64,000 nucleotides of DNA from Pedobacter sp. PACM 27299 (GTDB taxonomy: Bacteria > Bacteroidota > Bacteroidia > Sphingobacteriales > Sphingobacteriaceae). The position numbers and the translations under genes are program-made. The stretch lies in the NCBI RefSeq assembly GCF_001412655.1, contig NZ_CP012996.1:5704001-5768000 (forward strand), read 5' to 3'. A model generated the notes under the pieces. The model was not told the origin of the DNA. It worked only from the letters and a program-made list of their open reading frames with translations, and searched no databases. The stretch's first letter is position 1. Every line of letters starts with the position of its first letter. Of this stretch, positions 34,969 to 43,226 are shown in pieces.

Positions 34969-35046
34969 GGGAAATTAGCTCAGCTGGTTCAGAGCACCTC
35001 GTTTACACCGAGGGGGTCGGGGGTTCGAACCCCTCATTTCCCACCA
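34969..35046 (+). tRNA. tRNA-Val(TAC), copy 1
   Basis: Acceptor stem GGGAAAT / ATTTCCC, D-arm GCTC...GAGC, anticodon arm CCTCG-TTTACAC-CGAGG giving anticodon TAC (Val), T-arm with TTCGAAC, and an encoded 3' ACCA. All stems pair, with one G-T wobble in the T stem. Confidence 0.97.
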
Positions 35047-35090
35047 AAACAGACACTCAACTGTTTTAAAACAAAAAGAGTAAACCAAAA

Positions 35091-35168
35091 GGGAAATTAG
35101 CTCAGCTGGTTCAGAGCACCTCGTTTACACCGAGGGGGTCGGGGGTTCGAACCCCTCATTTCCCACCA
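35091..35168 (+). tRNA. tRNA-Val(TAC), copy 2
   Basis: Identical in sequence to copy 1, including the encoded CCA, with the starts 122 bp apart. Both share the promoter at 34857-34887 and the terminator at 35171-35199. It is a recent tandem duplication or one kept by gene conversion. Confidence 0.97.
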
Positions 35169-35170
35169 AA

Positions 35171-35199
35171 ACCTTTCAGATTTTCTGGAAGGTTTTTTT
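35171..35199 (+). terminator. Terminator of the tRNA-Val operon
   Basis: Stem ACCTTTCAG / CTGGAAGGT with loop ATTTT and a T7 tail, starting 3 nt after the second tRNA. Confidence 0.85.
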
Positions 35200-35379
35200 A
35201 TGTCTTCTATTTTAAGAGTTCTCCAGCCAGAAATCACATTCAAAAGTAAATCCGAACTTGCTTTTCCCATACACAGTGACCATCCTTATTTCCGTGTAAT
35301 CCTATTCTAAGCCATTCTTCAATCCATAAAGTCCTGGATCAATGCCAAAAGTTGTGGAGCAGTGGTTTGAATTTCGCTG

Positions 35380-36372
35380 TTAAGCATACAATTGTGTAAG
35401 TCTGAAAAGGAAGAATTCAATATTTTTGACGCCTCTAAACTGAGCTCTAAAAGCTTTGATTTTGGCGTTGAAAGATTCGGCAGAAGCGTTTGTAGATCTG
35501 CGATCAAAGTAGTTTAATATGGTCTGATAATGATTCTGTATCGATCTTGCAATGGTGTTGAAAGCCTTGAAGCCAGTTTGCCTGACTCTTTCGTGCCATT
35601 TAGCCAGCTTGGCCAGTGCAAAGACCTTATTCTTTGTGTTTTCAAATAGCTGACTAAGCCCCATACTCAGCCCATATGCTGTTTTAAGATCAGGAAATCT
35701 TTCAAATAGAAGCTCAGCACGATCCTTTTGGCTTTGGGTCCAATCGGCAGGCTTTTTATACAATACGTATCTTCCCCTGGCGAGTAATTGCTTGACCGTA
35801 TCCCCGTTATGGAGTACTTCCGGATGAAAAGGGTGGCCTGTTTTCTTTGATTGCTCAATGGCTTCATTTTCGATATCCATCGCTTCCCATCTATGTTTAA
35901 TCCGCATTTCCTGTAGCGCTTCGGTAGCCAGTTTCTGCACATGGAAACGGTCAGTGACTCTGATAGCTCCTGGAAAACAACGTTTGCAGATTAGTTCCAT
36001 ATTACCTGCCATATCCAGGGTAATCTCGGTCACCTTTTTTCTCAGCCGTTCAGGAATTTGTTGCAATACAGAAATCACCGTTTCGGCTTTAGTTCCCGCT
36101 ACAATAGCCACGATAGCCCCTTTTTTACCTTTAGCAGCTTTATTGGTGATAATAGTATAAAGTTCACCATGGGACAGACTGGTTTCATCAATGGAGAGCT
36201 GTTCACCAAGATTCTCCGGGTATAATAGCCATTGTTTTGCATGTGCTTTTTGATCCCAGCTTTTAAAGTCGCTGAGGTAATCACGGTACTGACGAAGCAG
36301 GTTTTTGACCTTTACACCATAAAATGAACTGATCGTATCAACGCTACTCGGGGCTGTATCGATTGATTTCTT
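35380..36372 (-). CDS. ISAon1-like transposase, catalytic part (orfB)
   Basis: A DDE transposase of ISL3 type, about 330 codons from the point where the frame opens (36372) to TAA at 35380. The first catalytic Asp is in QLSIDETSLSHGELY, the second in RVTDRFHVQKLA and the Glu in NASAESFNAKIKAF. No ATG lies near the start of this frame, which begins after a TAA at 36375-36373 inside the end of orfA. It is therefore most likely made as an orfA-orfB fusion by a +1 shift within the 29-nt overlap (36344-36372). AGC-CCC-GAG-TAG just before the orfA stop is a candidate slip site. Internal initiation at GTG 36111 would lose the first Asp. Confidence 0.9.
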   Translation of the reverse strand, partial: KKSIDTAPSSVDTISSFYGVKVKNLLRQYRDYLSDFKSWDQKAHAKQWLLYPENLGEQLSIDETSLSHGELYTIITNKAAKGKKGAIVAIVAGTKAETVISVLQQIPERLRKKVTEITLDMAGNMELICKRCFPGAIRVTDRFHVQKLATEALQEMRIKHRWEAMDIENEAIEQSKKTGHPFHPEVLHNGDTVKQLLARGRYVLYKKPADWTQSQKDRAELLFERFPDLKTAYGLSMGLSQLFENTKNKVFALAKLAKWHERVRQTGFKAFNTIARSIQNHYQTILNYFDRRSTNASAESFNAKIKAFRAQFRGVKNIEFFLFRLTQLYA

Positions 36373-36709
36373 TTAAAAAAGCCGCGAAATCTCCTGTCAT
36401 TCGCGTTCCTTTCTCAACTAAAGTCCAATCCCGGTAGATCACTTTGCCGCTTTCCAAATTGATCCAGCGCCGGCGTTTGATATGATAGAAGACCTTATGT
36501 CCACGAATGGGGAAATCCTGAACCACGATCTGCGGGAAAAAACCTTTTGACTGCACCTTGAGCGAGCCCCATTCTGTAGGCAGTTGATTGAGTTCTTCCA
36601 ACTGAATATGAAAAGTGTCAGGGTCTTCAATGGCATTGGTAAATTCAAAATTCTCTATGATAAATTCCGGTAAAAACAGACGAAGTAAAGTGGTGCTCGC
36701 AGAAGGCAT
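36344..36709 (-). CDS. ISAon1-like transposase N-terminal region protein (orfA)
   Basis: A 121-aa protein matching the N-terminal region of ISAon1-family transposases: LLRLFLPEFIIENFEF, HIQLEELNQLP, QSKGFFPQIVVQDFPIRGHK and HIKRRRWINLESGKVIYRDW. It probably forms the zinc-free DNA-binding part. It ends at TAG 36344-36346, overlapping the orfB frame, which lies +1 relative to it. It sits 45 bp inside the right terminal repeat. Confidence 0.9.
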   Translation of the reverse strand: MPSASTTLLRLFLPEFIIENFEFTNAIEDPDTFHIQLEELNQLPTEWGSLKVQSKGFFPQIVVQDFPIRGHKVFYHIKRRRWINLESGKVIYRDWTLVEKGTRMTGDFAAFLKEINRYSPE

Positions 36710-36779
36710 AAATAAAATGGGATATAGATAGACAAAGCTATAATTTTATCTCTTGCTCCACAACTTTTGGCATTGATCC

Positions 36780-37109
36780 AAAGTCTGCTGAAATCAGCCC
36801 TCTTTATCCCCATGAAAAGCCTGCACAATCCTCAACAAAAGGGCAAATATTTTCCTTCAGGTATTTCCCCCTCCAGTGTTGATTTTATAAGATCGCAAAG
36901 ACTATTGAGATACACAGCTATTAAATGTTAATTAACAAAATCAATAGTTATCCACAATTTCTGATAAATCTAAAACAACTTAATAGCTGAAAAACAGCTA
37001 TTTAAGCCATAAAAACAATAACAAAACCATGTGGATAAGCGGTGAAGAACCCGTGTATAAGTATGTGCATAAGGTGTTAGTAACAGCTGTTTTTACTGTT
37101 TAAAACTTC
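36780..37109. other. Gene-free region with a second DnaA-box cluster
   Basis: Three perfect TTATnCACA boxes lie within 125 bp: TTATCCACA at 36948-36956, TGTGGATAA at 37030-37038 and TGTGCATAA at 37064-37072. CGTGTATAA at 37052-37060 has one mismatch. Between them a hairpin (AATAGCTG-aaaaa-CAGCTATT, about 36982-37002) occurs in AT-rich sequence containing TTAATTAAC. No coding frame is credible. This is either a second origin element or a DnaA-binding regulatory/titration site. The 36780-36900 part shows nothing recognisable. Confidence 0.55.
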
Positions 37110-38213
37110 TTATTCACTTAATTCAAACTCTTTTAGCACCTTTTCCACACCGTTCACAATAATCGATAGCTGCTGTATTCCCGGATAAAATTTCCTGGTA
37201 GTAATCAATTTAAAACTCTGTTTCCTGGAAACGCCCACTTTTTCATTTGCAGCATAACTCTTTTCACTGATTTTAAATACCTTCTTCGACAAACTGTCAT
37301 TTTGCCTCCTGTAATACAATCCATATTCCAACCTGATGGTCTGTGTTTCCGAAAGCTCATTGTCAAGATCAAATGAGAAATGCAGTTCTCCGCCAATTGG
37401 AGTAACCGGTGTAGCGATTTGAAAATTGCTGACCTTCACATTTTCACTATCCAGGCCATAATGCTTTAAAATCTCTATATGACCTTGTTTTAATAAGGTA
37501 CGGCAGCCATGCTTAATGATCGCATCTGTCTCTTTATGTTTTCCTTTCCATCGCTTTGCAATTTCAATCACCAAATCTGGATTATCTTTAGCAATGTCAT
37601 TGAGGTGGTTCGCCACACTCCTTCTCACCCATTCTGAAGGATCATTTTTTAAGTTCTCCAGCAATGGCAATACAGGTCTCGGATCCTTTTTTAATTCCGG
37701 CAATGCCATTGCCCAAGGCAATCTTGGCCTGGTTCCTTCACTAGAAAGCCTCCTCACCTTATGATTCGTGTGTAAAGACCATTCCGTCATTTGTGTCAGC
37801 ATACGTGCGCCATACTTCAGCATAAAGGGCCTGACTGCAAATTCACAACTAACAAATTGAGTTAAAAACTCAATTGCAATCATCGAATTTTCAAAATCAT
37901 CAATGCCGTAGGTTTCAATGTAGTCTGGTAAGAACATGTAAGCCAGACTATCCTCCCCTCGCCCTGATTTGCGAAGCTCAGCAACGACTTCCGTTAATAA
38001 GCTGACCCTATGCCCATAATCCACAGGAAGAAACTGATGCAATACCTTTGCGGTGTGTTTCATTCTTGCCTTCAATTCTTTGCTTTCAAAATCTCCATCA
38101 TAAATATCATCGATGAATTTCTTTTGATCAAAAGAAGGAAGGGTTTGTATCAATACTTCAGCAAGCTGCTGATAAAATGCTGGAGAATAAATGTTTTTTA
38201 GAAGACTGCTCAT
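37110..38213 (-). CDS. AlkD-like HEAT-repeat DNA alkylation repair protein
   Basis: A 367-aa protein. Residues about 10-235 are HEAT-like helical repeats typical of the AlkC/AlkD superfamily, with SSEGTRPRLPWAMALPELK and WVRRSVANHLNDIAKDNPDL. Residues about 255-367 are an added beta-rich domain (VTPIGGELHFSFDLDN). The length and the C-terminal beta domain match the 3-methyladenine glycosylase-like AlkC subgroup more than the compact 230-aa AlkD. The family removes N3/N7-alkyl purines. It is a lone gene next to the DnaA-box cluster and the IS. Confidence 0.88.
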   Translation of the reverse strand: MSSLLKNIYSPAFYQQLAEVLIQTLPSFDQKKFIDDIYDGDFESKELKARMKHTAKVLHQFLPVDYGHRVSLLTEVVAELRKSGRGEDSLAYMFLPDYIETYGIDDFENSMIAIEFLTQFVSCEFAVRPFMLKYGARMLTQMTEWSLHTNHKVRRLSSEGTRPRLPWAMALPELKKDPRPVLPLLENLKNDPSEWVRRSVANHLNDIAKDNPDLVIEIAKRWKGKHKETDAIIKHGCRTLLKQGHIEILKHYGLDSENVKVSNFQIATPVTPIGGELHFSFDLDNELSETQTIRLEYGLYYRRQNDSLSKKVFKISEKSYAANEKVGVSRKQSFKLITTRKFYPGIQQLSIIVNGVEKVLKEFELSE

Positions 38214-38317
38214 AAATAATATTTACATGGTATTGAATAATTTAAAATAGGATCATCACATAAAATCCTGGATACTTTTCTTAGAACAAAAATACGCAAA
38301 AGACCTCAAGGGCATTA

Positions 38318-39175
38318 CTACTGCTTTGACTGCAATGGATCCACTTTGTTCCGGATTTCCCGCATTCCTACCTGATAATACTTCTTCATCATTTTATTCA
38401 AATGACTGCTATCTGTAAACCCCAGCTCATTTGCAATTTCTTTAAAAGAGCTAGTAGTGAGTGCAGCACGCGCTTCAGCGATTTTCAATTTCGACCGCAG
38501 CACATAATCCCGAAAGTTTTCTTTTGCGTTTCTTTTGAAATATTCACTGAAATAGCTTTCTGAGATATGAAAACGGGAAGCCACGCCCTCAACACTTACC
38601 TTTTCCTGATCCAGCAGGTTATAGTGGATAAAATGAAGCATACTCACAAATCGTTTCTCCGGAAAAGACTGTCCATGGAACAACTGTTTTTCAATATTTC
38701 TGGAGATGATCACCAATATGGAAACCAGCAAATTCTGCACAAGAAAGACAGAACAGCTGTTTTCGCTGTAATGCTCCGCAACGATGAGGTTAAATAAGGA
38801 TTTGACATGCGCTTTGTCTACCGCATTGGGGATCAAATCACCTTCTCCCTGGTCATAATTTCCGATGATGAAATTTAACCGGTTAAACCAATCGCTGTAA
38901 TTCACAGAACTGGAAGGGTTCGCAGAAAAATAATTACTGGTAAAACGGATAAAGAGGAAACGGGTAGTCTTGTCAATCACATACCCATTACAGCTCGCTG
39001 AGGGCAATAGAAAAATGTCACCTGCAACATAAGGATGCGTACTCCCATTTACATACTGCTCCCCTTCTCCTTCCAGGATATATACCAGTTCAAAGAAATT
39101 ACTTGATTTCCCTCTTTTCTTCCAGTTTTCATGCGATGCAATACTGACAGAGAAGTTTTCGTGATTAATTTCCAT
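38318..39175 (-). CDS. AraC family transcriptional regulator with cupin-like sensor
   Basis: A 285-aa regulator. The N-terminal cupin-type sensor (about 1-130) has FELVYILEGEGEQYVNGS and AGDIFLLPSASCNGYVI. The C-terminal AraC double helix-turn-helix (about 185-275) has VSVEGVASRFHISESYFSEY, LRSKLKIAEARAALTTSSF and EIANELGFTDSSHLNKMMKK. It is divergent from the small cupin gene 109 bp away, so that gene is the likeliest target. The ligand is unknown, perhaps a sugar or other small molecule. Confidence 0.93.
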   Translation of the reverse strand: MEINHENFSVSIASHENWKKRGKSSNFFELVYILEGEGEQYVNGSTHPYVAGDIFLLPSASCNGYVIDKTTRFLFIRFTSNYFSANPSSSVNYSDWFNRLNFIIGNYDQGEGDLIPNAVDKAHVKSLFNLIVAEHYSENSCSVFLVQNLLVSILVIISRNIEKQLFHGQSFPEKRFVSMLHFIHYNLLDQEKVSVEGVASRFHISESYFSEYFKRNAKENFRDYVLRSKLKIAEARAALTTSSFKEIANELGFTDSSHLNKMMKKYYQVGMREIRNKVDPLQSKQ

Positions 39176-39284
39176 GCTGCAAGATAAGCTACAATTCCGG
39201 CAAGAGCGAAAGATCCCATATTAATACTGCTTTTTCCCATTACCATACCCAGCTAAAACCGGGAATATATTCAACTTTGCCTAC

Positions 39285-39764
39285 ATGAAAATAAGCGCGA
39301 TCCCAAGAAGAATCGTAACCGGCCTTAAAAACGGTCGCTCCCTGATTGTAGAAGATAAAAAGGTAACCAATGTTTCGGAACACCTTCCTGGATTGCTGAT
39401 TTCCGATATATGGGCAACCAATTCCATGCCCGTGGATTTAACACAGGAACTCCTCATTGACAATACCCTGGTTCCAGACCCACCAAAACAAGGCAGTTAT
39501 TTTAGGTATGTAAGTATTCCTCCCGACAAGGATCTGGGCATTCCTGAAATGATAGCAAACAAAGCACATCCGCTGATGCACAAAACTGATACTTTAGATT
39601 ACATTATCATTTTATCCGGAGAACTTTACCTCATTCTTGATGAAGAGGAAACCCTACTAAAAACCGGTGATATTGTGATCCAAAAAGGAACAAACCATGC
39701 CTGGAGCAACCGCTCGGATCAGCCTTGCGTACAACTGGCAATATTATTGGATGCCACTAAATAA
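39285..39764 (+). CDS. Cupin-domain protein
   Basis: A 159-aa cytoplasmic cupin. The double-stranded beta-helix spans about 70-150. Motif 1-like residues are in HPLMHKTDTLDYIIILSGEL (His and Asp replace the usual HxH) and motif 2-like residues in TGDIVIQKGTNHAWSNRS (the His is a plausible metal ligand). The protein is like the small cupins linked to redox or quinone-compound resistance, but function is not assigned. Its gene is divergent from the AraC regulator and ends at the hairpin at 39763-39802. Confidence 0.9.
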   Translation: MKISAIPRRIVTGLKNGRSLIVEDKKVTNVSEHLPGLLISDIWATNSMPVDLTQELLIDNTLVPDPPKQGSYFRYVSIPPDKDLGIPEMIANKAHPLMHKTDTLDYIIILSGELYLILDEEETLLKTGDIVIQKGTNHAWSNRSDQPCVQLAILLDATK

Positions 39765-39802
39765 CAATAGCCGGAAATTTCGACAGAAATCCGGCTATTG
39801 TT
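39763..39802. terminator. Bidirectional terminator between cupin and SMP-30-like genes
   Basis: Perfect 13-bp arms AACAATAGCCGGA / TCCGGCTATTGTT around a 14-nt loop. T-tracts are weak, but it lies between convergent stops. Confidence 0.75.
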
Positions 39803-39818
39803 ATTGAGGATCAACTAA

Positions 39819-40640
39819 CTACTTCAATTGATAAGCCATTACTGTTTTCTTATAAAAAGTTGGGATATAAACGATCTTTTTTACCGGATCATAGCCAATA
39901 TCTGCAGTGTTTTTTTTCTCCAAATGCGTATCCAGTAATACTTCAGTTTTACCATCAGCGGTTACATAATAGACATAACCACCCCAGCTAGAGCAGATAA
40001 AATCGCCATTACCAATAGGCTCTAATCCGTCACCGCCAGCAGGAAGTTCCGCGATTTCAGTAATCTTTTTATTTTCGTCTGTTTTCAAAAATTTCTTACC
40101 AGCAAGAATATACAAATCTTTTTTGATGGCTTTTAATCCATTTACGCCACTCAAATTGCTCAGATATAGCGAAGGAACATTATTTTCGATTTTAAAAATC
40201 TCTTTTGTCCTGGAATCAGATACATATACTATTCCTTTATCATCCACAGTAACGTCGTTTAAGAATTTGGTATTTTCAATGGGGATTTTACGGAGCACTT
40301 TTCCTTTAGCGATGTCCATTACCACGACTTCTGTTAAATCTGCAGCATACAATAAGTTTCCAAATTTGGCAAGTCCCTTTGGAGAATTTAAGCCGGTAAT
40401 CCATTCCAGATTGATCACCCGTCCATCCAGACCTAGCTTTCCGATCCCTCCAATTCCATCCTTATCATCTGGACTATTTCCCATAATAGACACATATAAG
40501 AGTTTCGCTTTAGGATCGTGTAAAACCGATTCTGGCATATTTACCACACTATCGGTTTCCCAGAGCTTAATCAACTGACGCTGTGCTTTTAGGGAAATGG
40601 ACAAAAAGACCATAGAGATTAAGAAGAAATACTTTTTCAT
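39819..40640 (-). CDS. Exported SMP-30/gluconolactonase-like beta-propeller protein
   Basis: A 273-aa protein starting at ATG 40640; the longer frame to 40673 places charged residues before the signal. The signal peptide is residues 1-18 (SLKA-Q). The rest repeats six or so blade-like units: NMPESVLHDPKAKLLYVSIM, GLNSPKGLAKFGNLLYAAD, FLNDVTVDDKGIVYVSDS and GDGLEPIGNGDFICSSW. This matches SMP-30-like propellers. Typical metal residues (Glu, Asn, Asp) appear, so a lactonase or metal-dependent esterase role is possible, but family members are often uncharacterised. It is a single gene. Confidence 0.85.
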   Translation of the reverse strand: MKKYFFLISMVFLSISLKAQRQLIKLWETDSVVNMPESVLHDPKAKLLYVSIMGNSPDDKDGIGGIGKLGLDGRVINLEWITGLNSPKGLAKFGNLLYAADLTEVVVMDIAKGKVLRKIPIENTKFLNDVTVDDKGIVYVSDSRTKEIFKIENNVPSLYLSNLSGVNGLKAIKKDLYILAGKKFLKTDENKKITEIAELPAGGDGLEPIGNGDFICSSWGGYVYYVTADGKTEVLLDTHLEKKNTADIGYDPVKKIVYIPTFYKKTVMAYQLK

Positions 40641-40916
40641 GTTTATCTGTTTTGATAATTGGAAAGCTTGCAATTAAATAATTAGAGGATTAAAATTACT
40701 ATTCCAAGTTAGCTAATTAGTAAACAATATCATCAAAAACGGTCAATTATCCTCATAAATAGTTAAATAAGAGGTTACAAGCAAAGTCTACATTTTCCAA
40801 AAATCAAATAAAAGTTAACTTTAAATACGCAAAACAGATAAAGCAGGCAGAAATAACGATTAAGACAACAATAAAACAGCCACCATAAACCAACCATATC
40901 TTAAATCAGGCAAACC

Positions 40917-42068
40917 ATGAACAACAGAAACATCATTCCCCGCATCGGCGGACTTATTTTTTCGTTATTCTTTTCTGCGACTACCCCTTTACATGCACAA
41001 TCCAACCCCTCGGATTTAAAGAACTGGCCAAAGGGCAGTTCTCCACAGGAGATCGGCAACCGGGTTGCCGCAAGATTTGTCCAGACTCCTCACACCAACT
41101 TTAATAAACCGGGACCACCAAGAGTGATCACTTATCCGGAATCTGTGGCCTGGTATGGCGCCCGTACTTTTGCAAAATCCAGTGGTAATAAACCTTTGCT
41201 TAAGCAATTAGCAGATCGTTTTGAGCCATTTTTTGGAGTAGAACAGAAAATGATTCCTATACCAGACCATGTAGATTACAGTGTATTTGGTGCTGTGCCT
41301 TTAGAGCTATACAAACAGACAAAAGATAAAAAATACCTGGATATGGGACTTGCCATTGCCGACAAACAATGGGGGCCACCGGAAGGCCCGAGGGTAAAAC
41401 CAGAGTCTCATGAGTTCTACAATAAAGGTTATACCTGGCAAACACGGCTATGGATTGACGATATGTATATGATCACTACTTTGCAGGCACAAGCTTTCCG
41501 CGTTACAGGTAATCAGCAATATATCGACCGTGCGGCCAAAGAAATGGTGTTTTACCTGGATAAACTTCAAAAACCAAACGGCTTATTTTACCATGCGCCA
41601 GATGTGCCTTATTACTGGGGTAGAGGTGATGGCTGGATGGCGGCAGGCATGGCCGAACTGCTTAATTCTATGCCAAAACAACATTCCTACAGACCAAGAA
41701 TCCTAAAAGGATACCTGGATATGATGGCTTCGTTACTTAAATATCAAGGTAAAAATGGCATGTGGAATCAGCTGATCGACGATCCGGAAGCATGGCCGGA
41801 AACTTCAGCAACGGGTATGTTTACTTTCGCCATGATTACTGGTGTAAAAAACGGCTGGCTGGATAAAGACATTTATGGAAAAGCAGCAAGAAATGGCTGG
41901 TTGGGATTGATCAGTTATCTCAATGCAGATGCTGATATTTCGGACGTGTGCGAAGGGACAAATAAAAAGGACGACCGCCAATATTACCTGGATCGCAAAC
42001 GAAATACTGGAGATTTACATGGACAAGCGCCTATTTTATGGTGTGCCACCGCATTATTGAACCGTTAA
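40917..42068 (+). CDS. Glycoside hydrolase family 88/105 unsaturated uronyl hydrolase
   Basis: A 383-aa protein with a signal peptide (residues about 1-27, LHA-Q) and an (alpha/alpha)6 barrel. Key motifs are YESVAWYGAR-like PESVAWYGARTFA, WIDDMYMITTLQAQAFRVTG, YYWGRGDGWMAAGMAELL with the catalytic Asp, and AWPETSATGMFTFAMITGV. The family removes the delta-4,5-unsaturated galacturonic or glucuronic acid left by polysaccharide lyases, as in rhamnogalacturonan use. No SusC/SusD or lyase gene is nearby, so it is an orphan and not part of a local polysaccharide utilisation locus. The substrate is unproven. Confidence 0.9.
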   Translation: MNNRNIIPRIGGLIFSLFFSATTPLHAQSNPSDLKNWPKGSSPQEIGNRVAARFVQTPHTNFNKPGPPRVITYPESVAWYGARTFAKSSGNKPLLKQLADRFEPFFGVEQKMIPIPDHVDYSVFGAVPLELYKQTKDKKYLDMGLAIADKQWGPPEGPRVKPESHEFYNKGYTWQTRLWIDDMYMITTLQAQAFRVTGNQQYIDRAAKEMVFYLDKLQKPNGLFYHAPDVPYYWGRGDGWMAAGMAELLNSMPKQHSYRPRILKGYLDMMASLLKYQGKNGMWNQLIDDPEAWPETSATGMFTFAMITGVKNGWLDKDIYGKAARNGWLGLISYLNADADISDVCEGTNKKDDRQYYLDRKRNTGDLHGQAPILWCATALLNR

Positions 42069-42332
42069 TATTTACTGCAATTATCCCCCAAATTGCTTAC
42101 CCATTCGCAGTAAATCTCGATTTGCAGATGAAATTGAGCGCCATTTATTATAAAACAGCGCTCAACCCCTCTTTTCAGTAGAAAAACCGTTACCAAAAGA
42201 ATAAATTAGGGTTAAATAGGTTTTTTTATATGTTTATTTGTAGTGATAAACTAACCTAAACTTAAATTACTTTGTTATATCTGGAGGAAGCTGTGTTTTC
42301 AGCGCTTAACGTATAACTTAACTGATCATTCT

Positions 42333-43226
42333 GTGAAGCACCAAACCGCCTATATCACCATCATTCGTCCGGCCAATCTGGTCACGTCTGTTGCAGATGT
42401 GCTTGCAGGTGTGGCTATTTCAGGATACTTTTTAACTAACGCCTTCGATTTCGAGCATCTGGTTCCTATTTTACTGCTTTGTATAGCTACACTTGGGCTT
42501 TATAGCGGCGGTGTGATCTTCAATGACGTTTTTGATGTAGAGAAAGATAAAAAGGAACGTCCAGGACGTCCAATTCCAAGTGGGGCAATCAGTCAGAAAG
42601 ACGCAGCGGTTTTTGGGGGAATTTGTTTTACCATCGGCATCATTGCCGCAGCCTCAGTAAACCTGACGTCACTCGTATTGGCGCTGCTCATTTTAATTGC
42701 AGCTTTAACTTATGATAAGTGGTCGAAGCACCTAACCGTGATCGGCCCCATCAATATGGGTTTATGCAGAGGATTAAACCTGCTTTTGGGGGTCAGTATT
42801 TTTTCCAGAACTCCGGAAATCTGGTGGCTCGTGATTGCCGTTATTCCTATTGTTTACATTGCTTCTCTAACCATTATCAATAGAAGAAAAGGAAATGATA
42901 AAAGTAAAACCAGCTTATACCTTGCCGCCTTCTTATATGCTTTTGTAATTGCCTGTATCTTATTTATTGCCAATAGCAAGGGCTTTTTCCTAATGACTAT
43001 TCTCTTTGTAATTCCTTTTTACCTGATGATTTTCACGCCTTTATTTAAAGCAGTCGACAATCCAGTAGGCGAGAACATAGATAAATCAGTAAAGGCAGGA
43101 GTAATTGCCCTGATCCTGCTGAATGCGGCCTGGGCCAGCGCTTTTGGCATCTGGTATATCGCATTACTGATCGTGCTATTACTCCCTTTATCCTTATGGC
43201 TGAGTAAAACTTTTACCGTTAGTTAA
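42333..43226 (+). CDS. UbiA-family prenyltransferase, EboC-like
   Basis: A 297-aa membrane enzyme starting at GTG 42333, since no ATG lies in frame before residue 141 (MGLCRG). About eight transmembrane helices surround the first Asp-rich motif NDVFDVEKDKKERPGRPIPSG at 64-84 (N64, D65, D68, D72). The second Asp motif is weak (NRRKGNDKSK). The motif variant resembles EboC of the ebo cluster and not menaquinone-specific MenA. No other ebo gene is present here, so this is an isolated copy. It transfers a prenyl group to an acceptor that the sequence does not identify. It overlaps the convergent sugar dehydrogenase by 8 bp. Confidence 0.88.
   Translation: MKHQTAYITIIRPANLVTSVADVLAGVAISGYFLTNAFDFEHLVPILLLCIATLGLYSGGVIFNDVFDVEKDKKERPGRPIPSGAISQKDAAVFGGICFTIGIIAAASVNLTSLVLALLILIAALTYDKWSKHLTVIGPINMGLCRGLNLLLGVSIFSRTPEIWWLVIAVIPIVYIASLTIINRRKGNDKSKTSLYLAAFLYAFVIACILFIANSKGFFLMTILFVIPFYLMIFTPLFKAVDNPVGENIDKSVKAGVIALILLNAAWASAFGIWYIALLIVLLLPLSLWLSKTFTVS

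Larger units (their letters stand above)
35336..36779 (-). mobile_element. ISAon1-like insertion sequence (DDE_Tnp_ISL3 type), 1444 bp
   Basis: Perfect 26-bp terminal inverted repeats at 35336-35361 (GGATCAATGCCAAAAG...) and 36754-36779 (its exact reverse complement) enclose two overlapping frames, orfA and orfB, of an ISAon1-type transposase on the minus strand. The flanks read AAAGTCCT on the left (35328-35335) and AAAGTCTG on the right (36780-36787). This is a 6-of-8 match that fits a slightly mutated 8-bp target duplication. Both frames look intact, so the copy may be functional. It separates the tRNA-Val operon from the alkD-like gene. Confidence 0.93.

Noticed and set aside
34969..35168. 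Repeat with regular spacing suggesting a CRISPR-like or tandem repeat
   Set aside because: The two units are complete tRNA-Val genes with proper stems, anticodon and CCA.
35200..35335. Possible gene interrupted by the insertion sequence
   Set aside because: Joining the two flanks does not give a long frame in any reading, so the IS appears to sit in non-coding sequence.
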